The translations under genes were made by a program, and so were the position numbers. Below, one piece after another: positions 1 through 10,500 of a stretch of 64,000 nucleotides of DNA. A model generated the notes under the pieces. It was not told the DNA's origin. It did not search any database and saw nothing but the letters and a program-made list of their open reading frames with translations. The first letter of the stretch is position 1. Each line of letters opens with the position of its first letter. This stretch comes from Centrapalus pauciflorus (lineage: Eukaryota; Streptophyta; Magnoliopsida; Asterales; Asteraceae): positions 62,001 to 126,000 of the forward strand of contig JAANYP010007556.1 of NCBI GenBank assembly GCA_020465985.1. The letters are read 5' to 3'.

Positions 1-95
1 CATATCAATTATCTAATTTTTTAAAATTTCTCGTCAATATGTTTTTCTTACAATTGAACTCCTTCGGCCTGCTGCTGAGTTACATACACATACAA

Positions 96-575
96 TGGTG
101 TTCAAAAATATCCGAATCTGAGAGTCTGATATGAAAATCCGAATTCGGATGTAGATTTTGCGTTATCTCGGATTTTCTGTTTCCATATTTTTTTGAAATT
201 TATTTGACTAAGCATAGTTATATTTTTTGATTTTATGTTTATAATGTAGATTTAATTTATTTATAACTCGTTAAATGCATTTTAATATATTGTGACATGT
301 TTTTTTATTGTTTTAAGTTTAAAAAGTATAAAATATTTCGTTTGTGACTTAATGACTTTTTTTATACGTTAAGAGGTATACTATTTGTTTTGTATATTTG
401 AATTCATTTTATAATTTAAAGTTTTAATAAAGAAAATTAAATTTTTGGATAATCCAAAATTTTACATATCCGCTAATCAGAATATCCAAAAATCGGATAT
501 GGATCAGATAATAAATTTCATGTATTTGATTTTCGGATTATTTAAAAATCGGATAAATGTGAAAATGAACACCCT
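96..575. mobile_element. Non-autonomous hAT-like inverted-repeat element (TCCGAAT/CGGAT-rich)
   Basis: The left end reads TGGTGTTCAAAAATATCCGA and the right end, reverse-complemented, reads GGGTGTTCATTTTCACATTT followed by ATCCGA. Both halves are studded with CGGAT/ATCCG motifs, the look of short hAT-type elements that start near GGGTGTTCA. No coding capacity was seen. I could not find a convincing 8-bp target duplication, so the boundaries are approximate. Confidence 0.4.
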
Positions 576-1118
576 CCCTCAAAGGCATAAGGCTCAAACA
601 ATGGCAGGTTCATTAAAGTTCTTTTTCATATTTTCTTAACAAGCTAAGAAGTTGTTCATTAGTGATTACCAATTCATTTGTTTTGGGTTGCTAAACTTGT
701 GGGGATGTGGCCCGTTCAAGTTTCAAAGAATCATTGCTAAGCTAATTATGTTTATGTTGCTTCCTTCATTTCGGTTTTGTCGGCTTAGCAAGACACCTTC
801 TGCCGAACGAAGCCATTAAAATCCAAGTATTAAAAGTATGCTTCTGAGTTTGTATCTCAGTATGTAGAGAAGAGATATATGTTTGTTTTAAGTAGGGGTG
901 GGGTGGAGCTTGAATGTCCAATAGCTTTAAATTCTCATGGTTTTGGTTGGGTTTTTTGTTAATATTTGATGAGTGGGCTAGTGTTTCGTGGGTTGGTGAT
1001 TTATATAGACTGGGCTAGTGTTTTCTTGTGGATTGATTTGTAAAGATTGGATGGACTTATGGACATTCAAGTGACACGATAACAATTTGCTTTTTAAAAT
1101 GTACCAATATAATACATG
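576..1118. other. Gene-free stretch, nothing recognised
   Basis: AT-rich sequence without a supportable ORF, terminal repeat or RNA gene. The only short ORFs lack any conserved motif. Confidence 0.5.
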
Positions 1119-2899
1119 TATTTTTTAGGGTTAATATTGAAAAAACCCCCACAAACTTTCATGCAATTATCGATTAAGTCACTGAACTTTTTTTCCGAGT
1201 ATTTAAGTCCCCAAACAAAGTTTGTCTTATTCAAAACTATATATTTTTAACCTGTTACCTGCTTAACAGGTAAAACAAATAATTCCTCGAATAGTTTCTT
1301 ATTAAAAAAACCAACTTTATTTACCAATTTTAACGATTAAGTCACTTGACTTTCTTTTTTCTTGTTTTGGTCACTGTACCGTTTGCCGGTTATGTAACAA
1401 CCCAATTATTTAAATGAGTAATTAATGTTATTGTATTAAAATACGATACGGAATATTAATTAAGTCCAAAACATATGAATGAATGTTGGTGTACGAATTT
1501 TTACGATATAAGTCTTGAATATGTAGAAAGGACTTTAAAAGAAATGCAAATAATTCCAAGGTAGAAATGGTAAATGTATGAAAGATGTGGGTTGGAAAGG
1601 AAAAAGAAGGAGAAACCTCCTTTTTCTTGCTTTATACATACGCAGGGAACACACACCCATATGTGTGTGTTCACCTTTTTACCAAAACTCCAAAATAGAG
1701 AGAAAAGAGAAGAAGAAGAAGAAATCAGATTTGTGGAAGCTTTTTGGTTATTTTGAAAGATCCAAGAGGTAACCTCATTTATTTATATAAATCTCTTGCT
1801 TGTTGTTCTCCTCTCCATCTTCGTTTGAAGAAGATGAGAAACCCAAATGGGTTTTTATGAATATTATGGAGAAATCGTTAGATCTTGAAGTATGATAGTG
1901 AAACATAGTAAGAATCATCATTTTAAACATAATATGCAAGTTTTATGAAGTTTGATGGGTTTTAGCTCAAAAACCCGAAAATGGAGTTTATGAACTCTCA
2001 TGGATTTAAAAAGGAATGAAATAGTGTTCTTGATGTTAAAATGAGTTTAGAAAGGTATATATATGTTTGGGAATGATTCCAAACCGTTTATAATAAATGT
2101 GAGAAGTTTTGGTGGTTTTGAGCATTAAATCCGTAAGGCAGAATGGCAGACCTGCACTCGAACTCGGCGAGTTCCCTTGATGAACTCGGCGAGTTGGTCT
2201 GAAATTTTGAAAGAAAAAGTTCTAAGTTAAAAGATTCGGATATAGTGGGATCCGAATTTCGGATGGGTTAGTCCGAAATTCGGATGTGGCTAGAACCGAG
2301 TTCGGACCTTATTTCGGTTGGGAGGAATCCGAAATCCGGATGGTCCTTGACCCGAGTTCGGATGACTTGAAACCCGGCTGGTCCCTGATCCGGATTCGGA
2401 TGGGAACTCGGCGAGTTCCTTATGAACTCGGCGAGTTGAGCCCAGTTCCGCCCATAAATTGTAATTTTAATTAGTCTTGAGGATCGTTTGCCATAATAAC
2501 TCATGTCACCAATTTTGAAGGATAATTGGCCCAAAATAATTATGTAGGTCGATGCCAAAAAAAAAAATAATTGGGTCTTACGACTAATATGTTCGGATCA
2601 AAGCTGAGAAATTGTAAGCGGTGAGACTTATAAATATTATATTATGAACCTACTTGTAGGGGTTTTGACGGGTTAAGTCGCTTGAAGACTATCACTCTTA
2701 CCTTGACGATTATAACTCGGTTTTGAGGCCGAGAGCGTATTTTGTATCACTGTGAGTTCTAGTATTAACGTATTTGCATGCATATCATGAATTGTATGTT
2801 ACTGCTTTCGTATCATTATTGTCATTTTCATGCTTTGCCATCACATACATCATAATTATTGTTTATCACTCGGTTGATAAGTTGTTGATCGTTCATTTG

Positions 2900-3118
2900 A
2901 CCTCTCCGCCGAGACGGTAAGCCTGAGTGTGATAACCCAGCGGAATCATAATGGTAAGCCTGAGTGTGGTAACCATTATTGCCTGTAAAACGATAAGCCT
3001 GTGGTGGTAATCGTATGGCATCATTGTAAACTGCATACCGATAAGCCTGTGGTGTGGTAATCGAGCAGTAGATTGTAAACCCATTGTACGGTAAGCTTGT
3101 GTATGGTAACCGCAATGT
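2900..3118 (+). repeat. Five hairpin-forming repeats inside the LTR
   Basis: Five copies of a unit with the loop AAGCCTGNGTGTGGTA, at about 2915, 2953, 2991, 3037 and 3090. Each is closed by its own short stem: GGT/ACC, ATAATGGT/ACCATTAT, ACGAT/ATCGT, CGAT/ATCG and CGGT/ACCG, the last extended by CATTG/CAATG. Loop sequence is conserved while stem sequence changes on both sides together. Spacing is about 38-53 bp. Function unknown. Confidence 0.75.
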
Positions 3119-3470
3119 GGTAGCTTATAGCCATTAGTTGGCCTCCAAAATTGTTAGTCGAATTCATGGCATTGCATGGCATCATTCATATATCGCATGG
3201 TACTTTAATCTAGAATCTCACTAAACAACTTTGTTGTTTACCCGATAGTTGTTATATCTTTTCAGGATCTGTTAAGGGCAAAGGCCCGGCTGGCCCAAGT
3301 TGTTAGATATCGTTTGGAGCTCGGATAGGAGCTCAATATTTTGTGGATGATTGGGGCGGGAGTAGCAGACTTCCATTTTTGGACTTACGCGAATTAGTTG
3401 CTGTTTATTAATTCGTTTGTAACTAAATTGATAACTTAATCTTGTAACCCCCATTTACATTGCTCCGTGA

Positions 3471-3516
3471 TTTCCGACACTCTGCTGTGTCTTATGCAAA
3501 GTGTTTGGAATCACGT
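3471..3516 (+). repeat. Long imperfect hairpin near the LTR 3' end
   Basis: The left arm CGTGATTTCCGACACTCTGC pairs with the right arm GCAAAGTGTTTGGAATCACG around a loop of about 10 nt, with two or three bulges or mismatches. It could be a retroelement RNA structure near the polyadenylation region; this is inference. Confidence 0.55.
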
Positions 3517-3904
3517 TGATGACTTTTAATGTATTGCAAAAGTTTTAAATTGATCGTATTTCCGCAAGTACTCTGTATAAATTAACGTATAATGGTATCG
3601 AAATACTCGTATTAGTTGTATGGGTGTTTCAGGTTAGTGACCAGCTAAACAGGTCAAATATACAGTTTTGAATATGACAAAAATTGTCTAAGGACTTAAA
3701 CACTCAGAAAAAAGTTACAGTGACTTAATCAATAAATTCATGAAAGTTCGTAGGGTTTTTATAATATTAACCCTATTTTTTATATTGTCAACTAGATACC
3801 TTTATTTTTTATAGATTGTTATTTTAAAAAATAATTACTATGGTAAAATTCTTTTGACGAGAAAAAAAAAATTCTCATATATTTGCACAATAATCAATAT
3901 AAAT

Positions 3905-4522
3905 ATTAGATATGACAACACGTGTAATCGTGGCGTGTAAGACACTAATTCTATACGACAATAATTTGTAATACACAAACAGGACACGAATTATAAAAGT
4001 TGTCTAGATATGAAACACGGATACGAAACGTAAAAAAATCGTGTGACACGTGACACGACGCACATAAAATCGTGTCACACGACAACACGAATTTATACAC
4101 TAATTTAATCCAAACACATATGTAATTGTAAATCAAAAACATGATAATCCAAGGATCACACAACACATAAAAAGTATTTAAAGCCACTTTTAACGTCCGT
4201 AATCGAAGCCGAACTTTTGTCCGAACCATACTCCTTGTTGATATCCAAGTCGACAATTTTATTCATCATATCATCAATGTGAGAGACAAACCCCAACTTT
4301 TTCAAATATTTCAAATTAAGTGGATTTCAAATTTTTTTAGAAAATTTTAAACCCTAGTTTATTCATGTCTTATGTATGTTATCATGTAACATAATATTTA
4401 TACGTGTCTTACACGTGTTTATACAAGTAAATTCATGTTCTAGCTATATAAGACACGAAACACGAATTTGTAAAATTAATATACGAAAAACTCGTGTTCA
4501 TGTACCAAATTGTTGGGTCTAA
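3905..4522. mobile_element. ACACGA/TCGTGT-rich non-autonomous element, probable hAT type
   Basis: ACACG and CGTGT motifs cluster in inverse orientation at the two ends (3919-4100 and 4385-4500), with AT-rich sequence between. This subterminal motif clustering is typical of hAT-derived short elements. The termini and duplication are not clear, so the limits are approximate. Confidence 0.35.
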
Positions 4523-4919
4523 TAAATATTATTAAAATAGTAAAAAAAAAAATGTCACTTGATTATATTCTCTTTTAATTTGTAATTTAAAAAATGACAA
4601 ATTAATTTATTAAGAGTACTAATAATATCAAATCAAATTTGATCAGATACAATTTAATCCAATCAATTAAAACATAATTCAATAATTATTTATTTATAAA
4701 TACAATTAAATCAAATCCAAAATTTTAAAATTATTTTTATATTTTTTTAAATTTTTATTTTTTAAATATTTTTTGAATTAACTCATAATACATATTACAT
4801 ATGTATTAACCTATTAATTAACAAGACAATCAGGTGAGTCGGTGACGTTGTGAACTCGCTAAACGGAAGAAGGTTAAACAGTAGAGTTGAGTTGGTTAGG
4901 GTTCCTGACTATCTCTCCT

Positions 4920-7543
4920 ATGGCTGCCCAATCCCTTTCGCTGCTTGTCGTCTCTCCTTCATCTTCTGGCCGTTCCCGGAATTCATGCAACTCTTCCTTC
5001 GTTTCCCTCAGAACAATCACTTCGGGGGTCTCGGTTTCTTCCTTTTTTGGACTTCAACTCTCAATTCAGCTGTCGAATCCGGGCCATACAACTTTTGGGC
5101 GTTACTCATCTATCATCGCAGCAGTTTCTTCTAGTCCCACTGCTCCGTAAGTCTCTCGTTCTTTCTTTATCAATTGTTGTTAACTTGTGTCGATTCAATC
5201 ATTCAAATAACAGTTGGAGAGTCAAACGGATGCTTGGAGATTGAAGCGACTTCATAATTCTCGCGGAGAGATTTTTAAATTTAAGTAGACTTTGATACTA
5301 ATACGAATGCTCTTGTTGTATCTTCAACAGAAGTTACATATAGAATTGTGAATTGAAAAGTAACATGGTTGAGCATAAAAGTCAAGCGATAGTCATACGT
5401 TGTGAACAAATGGAGAATGAATTAATGATTTTAGTTGTGCAATTTGACATGGATTTTGCAGGACACCAGAAAAGGCAACTCCTGAAAAATCCGCCAAGTA
5501 AGGTTATTAGTGTTTTTTTTTTCTTTTTTCTTTTTAGTTGGTGTCCTGCTTTTAGTACTACGGCATCACCAATTTTCTTGTACCTGACAAAAGGGATGTT
5601 CGCTTTGTGAGTGTGTGAAGATGGTCGTTTAGATTCATAAAGTCGTGTGCTATGGGTGAATTGGAAGCTAGGAAGTTGAAGTATATGCATACTGGGACCG
5701 AAGCTCTGTTGATGGGCATATTGGTAGAGGGTCAGTCTGATCGTCTCATTATCTCTTCACCTTGGCACATGCATTGCAACTTCCTCTAATTGCTTTTGTA
5801 TAATCAACTCTGAAATCATTATGGCCGATTACTTGATCACCTAATATATTAATCTTCTGAAACATACTAAGCCATTAGCCATAACTTCTGATAAATTTGT
5901 CTGCTAGATGGGTAGCTGGATTTTAATTTTTTTGCTTGGTCAAAATCAAGTATTCCTATGCACAGCCTTTCTGGTTTCTTCTTCCCAAATCGTCACTCTA
6001 AAAGTGACAGATATGCAGTTCCTTTGATGCAAGTGCTTAAAATTTTTATCAACTGAGTTGCCAAAAGATGGAACTTTTCAAGTCTTGGAAACAGCCAGTT
6101 TTCATTTAGGAGGACGTACTACTTACCCTGGTGGGTTTGGCTGACCCCCAAAAATTTTCTAATAATCTTTGGTGATGCAACTTATCGTGATTTGTGTTTC
6201 TTTGAAATATAATTTCTTTTAGATTTTTGTTGCATGCATCATTTAGTGACTTGCTTATAGGATCCTTGGGAGCTTCCCCTGGATACATTCTCCCGAGACC
6301 TCCCAGCTTTCTATTTTTATAGGCTTTCTTTAACGGTATCAAAACCATCTGCTGATTTTTACTGCAATATTTCAGGAACTAGTTTGGCTGCAAAGTTATT
6401 AAGAGAAAGTGGTGTAACACTTTTCAAAGTGAGAGAAGAAACAGTAAAATTACTTGGAAAATCAGACATGTATATTTTCAGCCCTGAGCATCCCCCGTTG
6501 ACTGAACCAGCTCAAAAGGCCATTGACTGGGCAATTAACGAGAAACTGAAGTCAGGTAAGCTTTCACATTCCTGTATTGGAGCACTTGTGTTGTTACTTT
6601 ATTTCCCTATATATATTGAATTGTTAAATAATTTGAATTTTTATAAATTCTTTGTTTGTAAGTTTTGTTCATGGCTTCTGCATATTGCTAATTGTTCTTG
6701 TCTGCCATGGTAAATTCTCTGTGACCTCCCACCGTTCACGACATCCCTTGCTTCTCGCTGCGAACGGCTCCTTATTCTGGCACTTCTTATTGCGACTTTA
6801 AAACACATTTTATAACTTCGTCGTTAGAGATGGATGATTGCTAACCTACTATATATAATGTGACAGCTGATATATAGTATGTTGGCAATTCGTCTCTGAA
6901 GCTTTCAGACCACCATCTAGATTCTGCATCAGGGTTTCAGATCTGAAATTAATTTGGTTTAGTGTATCAAGGATTTTGAGTTTTTTGATTCGACAAACGG
7001 GACCAAGTTGCCATTTGCATAATCTCTGGATCATTGAGCCATGTACTTGTGTGGAAAAAAGTGACCTTTTTTTGTGGGTCTCCAAACCAATTCTATGATG
7101 GTTGTTTCTGAACTTGTAATCGAGTCGAAGAGTTTCCAAGTAACCCCATTCCCACCACTATGATTTGGCATAGTTCCCTTGAAACTTTCATGATTGCACA
7201 TTTGCACCTGATTTGAAAATGTTGTCACCTGTTTTGCGACTATGGATGGCTGACAAACCTCAATTTGTCTATTGTAATATTCACAGGAGAAGCAGGAGAA
7301 GTGACAACCTCCCATCTGCTTCTGGGAATCTGGGCACAAAAGGAATCAGCTGGTCAAAAAATAATGGCTAAGCTTGGTTTTGATGACGATAAAGCTAAGG
7401 AGCTTGCCAAATCTGTAAGTTCAGATATGATAACTGCTACATCTAGTCGAGCTTTAGTGACACAAATTGCTTGTTACAATTATTCATTATCTTATATTCA
7501 GATGGACAAGGAAATTATTTTGAGCTACAAGAGGGGCCTTTAA
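4920..7543 (+). CDS. CLPT: Chloroplast Clp protease accessory subunit ClpT (Clp N-domain protein)
   Basis: Six exons: 4920-5146, 5462-5497, 5621-5730, 6376-6555, 7287-7414 and 7502-7543. All introns are GT-AG and all phases agree, giving 723 nt or 240 aa, the usual ClpT length. Residues 1 to about 75 are Ser/Thr-rich and acid-poor, as in a chloroplast transit peptide. The rest is a single Clp N-domain, recognised by AMGELEARKLKY, GTEALLMGILVEG, TLFKVREET, SPEHPPLTEPAQKAIDWA and TSHLLLGIWAQKESAG. There is no AAA+ ATPase module, so this is not ClpC. In Arabidopsis, CLPT1/CLPT2 bind the ClpPR core in the stroma and help its two rings assemble. The ATG at 4920 is the first in frame before the transit peptide. 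Exon 2 is only 36 nt. I cannot tell CLPT1 from CLPT2. No break or missing block was seen, so the gene looks functional. Confidence 0.92.
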
Positions 7544-8221
7544 AGAACCGTATATGATTTCCGGCTTCATCCCTGTGGTCGTTGGCTGCTTCATGATGAC
7601 TCGTTGATAGATTATTCCATGAAGCAAAATGAAGTTTGTAATTCAAGAGGGCCAAAATATGCAAATCTAATACAAGAGACCATATCTTCTTGAAGGCTTG
7701 GGCATGACAATGGTATTGCTTTTATTGTACAATTTTATTATTTGTGATGTAAAAGTTAAAAAAAAAAAAAAAGGAACTCCATTGGGTTGGTTGAATAAAA
7801 GCTACCATAGATTGTTTGACTCTATCCATTTAGGTTAGGCTGCAGATTGAAGTTGCTAAGATGATTAATTGAGGGGGAATTGAATGAGCTCACCCTGGGC
7901 CCTTTGACTAACTAGCCTATTGTGATGATGTTTAAAAAAGCATTGATTGAAAATTTCAGACCAGACTGGTATTATGGTTTGCAATCATAATGATGTAGGT
8001 TGTGTTCATGGTTGACGTTCATCTTCAGAATGCCTTGTGATGCAATGTATGTGTCTGAATAAGTGAGTGGGCTCTGAAATTGGATGTGAAAGAATCACAT
8101 TCCCATTACAAGTGGAACAGTTGAACCACTTTTGGACCCGTATTTACTCACATGCATCCGGGTCAGTATGTACCCACCCACCAAGGAAAATATCATTTAC
8201 ATGTAAACTAGATTTTGAAAA

Positions 8222-8289
<68 letters not shown>

Positions 8290-10191
8290 TCTGTTGCTTG
8301 TCCTACAAATACAATTGTGATTGGTTGTATGTATCAATCGCATTGTTATTATTAGTTACTTTATAAGTGGCTAGATTGGATCATTGACGTATCATTTTGT
8401 TTCCTTCCGTTGGTTGTTTTGTCAAACCAACTTGGGGCATATTTACGTACCTCCATTAAGAGGTCATTTGACCTTTAAATAATTTCTTAATGATTTCATT
8501 AAGAAATAAACAAACACCGCCCTTATATAATTTTATTAATTATATGAGATTCAAAAGACAATGATGTTAATACTCCGTCTCCAAATTGAAAGTAAAATGT
8601 TAAAATAAAGAGCAAAAGTGATGGATAATTTAAAGTAATGTATAACATTTTAAAGTGCAGGAGGGAGGGAGGGAGGAGGCATGAGTGCACGTGTAGTGCA
8701 CATGGTTAAAAAAATGAAGAGAAGGTAAAAGATGGAATTTTAGTTTGGGACCATAATCTCTTTTCATTGTTTTGTAAGGGAATGAATGTCGAAGCAAAAC
8801 ACACACTAAATCACTAATGATTCATTGTCCCTTCCTTTCCTCAGTCAGTCAGTCAGTCAGTCGATCAATGCCTATTTCTTTTCTCTTCCCATGCTTTCGT
8901 TTCAGCTTATCTAATCACAAACTTCTTTACTAACTTTTAATTACCAACTTATTGGTCTTCAATATTAATAACTATCACAATCTAACATTAAAAATACATT
9001 TAAAATTTAAATTCATTAAATTATACACTAAATACACAATTTTGAACATTAAATGCACAAATTTTGTCAAATGCATAAAGTAGACAAATTTATCATGAGA
9101 TGCATAAGTGTTTACATGAAATGTAAAAGTTTATTAAATGTATAAATTTTAACATCAAATGCATAATTTTATACAATACAGAAACAAATTTTAGAGTGGT
9201 TCTCACGTACCCATGAAATTGAGAGATTCTTACTGGAATCCAGTCATATATGTGTGTGTGTGTGTGTGTGTATGGTTTGAGAGAATAACACTTATTATGC
9301 AGTGCACCAAAAAATACTACCTCAAAAAAAAACTTTTTTAATAGTTTTTTTCATAAACATGTTTTAATTAACATTATAAAGATGATATGTAAGTCTACAT
9401 ATATTCGCATATCATAATTAATAAAAATAATGTGAATGTATACTTATATATATTTGTATGTATGTGAACGTACATTTATGTTATGCATGATTTCATGCAC
9501 TTATAATGTGTGAATGCGCGTGGAATGTGTATATCATCTTTTTAATGTTAATTAAAATATGTTTTTGAAAAATTTTCAAAAAATTTAATTTTAAGAATGG
9601 TGCATTCTGATGCGCTAGATAGTAAGGCAATGTTTGTTTTTTTTAAGAAGATCTTTGAAACTCTTATGTCTGCGAACTCGAAAACACGGGAAGAGGTTTT
9701 ATATGAAAATGCGTTTGTTTTTTTTTTGGTCTGCCCCGCGTCTACCACATCATTTGCCCGCGTCTACGAAGACTGCAGATCTATAGGCCATCTCTTCTGA
9801 CCGCAGATTTCTACAACTAAGTCCGCAAATCGCAAATATCAACCTCTTTAAAAACAAACGACATCTAAGTGATACTCATTTGAACCTATTTCTATACACA
9901 CATATATATGATACACGCTCTATTCAAAAACTATTATCAACTTAAATTTTGACGTTTAGGATTAGTAAGGATTTAAAATCCCAGTTTTAAATATCTTCTT
10001 TCTTTATTATTTAAAAACTCAGCCTTCCCAATCCCAATTACATTGTATTCTTCAGATTAACAAAAAAAAAATCAAAAGATAATGCAGATATTTTGACATA
10101 ATCCTGACAAATGAAAATTCTGCATAATGCAAATTATTTGACAGAATGTAAATCCCCAAGAGAAAAAATCTACGAACTAAACACACCCTAA
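7544..10191. other. Gene-free stretch downstream of CLPT
   Basis: It contains the CLPT 3' region, with an A-run at about 7757-7772 and an AATAAA at about 7794. It also has a (TA)n tract at 8224-8286, a (CAGT)n run near 8843-8862, GGGA repeats near 8662-8676 and a (TG)n run near 9249-9272. The part at 9275-9500 resembles the interior of the inverted-repeat element at 17889-18310 (shared layout: an A/T run, CATGTTT, a tract ending in GATATG, then TGTGAATG), so it is probably a decayed relative. No ORF here has a recognisable domain. Confidence 0.5.
8224..8286. repeat. (TA)n microsatellite
   Basis: About 31 uninterrupted TA units. Unlike most TA tracts in this window, I see no inverted-repeat element directly beside it. 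Confidence 0.95.
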
Positions 10192-10497
10192 TGTGGCGTT
10201 TGCTTCGTGTAATAGAATTCGATGAAATTGAAATTTAGCTTATTTAGGATTTTTGATAACTAATGTAAAGGGTTAAATTTATGTATTTTTTTTTTATCAA
10301 ATATACTTGTTTATAGGAATTTGACATTCCTCCCAACTCATACATGAATTAAATTCCAACATATACATGAATTAGTTTTCAACCTACATCTTTAACCAAT
10401 ACTAAAAACTATCTTTTATTTTCACCATCAACCATATTAATAAGTAAAATTTAAATTTCAACTGCATTGAATTTCAATCCGTGAACCAAACGTCATA
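10192..10497. mobile_element. Tourist-like (PIF/Harbinger) MITE, 306 bp
   Basis: The left end TGTGGCGTTTGCTTCGTG and the inverse of the right end, ATGACGTTTGGTTCACGG, form terminal inverted repeats. The 3-bp duplication TAA lies on both sides (10189-10191 and 10498-10500). It belongs to the same GGCGTTTGGTTC family as the elements at 33114-33838 and 58859-59945. No coding sequence. Confidence 0.75.
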
Positions 10498-10500
10498 TAA

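Larger units (their letters stand above)
1393..3631 (+). mobile_element. Solo LTR of a retrotransposon (2,239 bp)
   Basis: It starts TGTAACAACCC and ends GGGTGTTTCA (5'-TG...CA-3'). The 5-bp target duplication GGTTA lies immediately on both sides (1388-1392 and 3632-3636). There is no primer-binding site, gag/pol or second LTR, so it is a solo LTR left by recombination. A possible LTR promoter TATA box (TTTATATAAAT) lies near 1778-1790. ACTCGGCGAGTT motifs repeat around 2165-2200 and 2400-2435. The size and TGTAAC start suggest a Ty3/Gypsy type, but without internal sequence the superfamily is inferred. It sits inside the Mutator-type MITE and is therefore younger than it. Confidence 0.85.
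1128..3773. mobile_element. Mutator-type (MULE-derived) MITE, interrupted by a solo LTR
   Basis: The element begins GGGTTAATATTGAAAAA and ends in the inverse, TTTTTATAATATTAACCC. The terminal inverted repeats run roughly 130-150 bp with modest divergence; both contain the inverse-matching GATTAAGTCACTG and TTTAAGTCC. It is flanked on both sides by the identical 9-bp sequence TATTTTTTA (1119-1127 and 3774-3782), the duplication length typical of Mutator-like transposons. Subtracting the LTR and its duplication leaves about 402 bp, i.e. a MITE with almost no interior and no transposase. Confidence 0.85.

Noticed and set aside
2268..2558. 96-aa minus-strand ORF in the LTR
   Set aside because: It lies in LTR sequence and reflects repeated CGGAT/GGCGAGTT words; no domain.
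4850..5244. Alternative frames over CLPT exon 1
   Set aside because: Only the frame starting at 4920 joins by GT-AG sites to the conserved Clp N-domain exons.
6384..6713. CLPT exon 4 as an independent 109-aa gene
   Set aside because: Its conserved part starts at the 6376 acceptor and ends at the 6555 donor; the remainder is intron.
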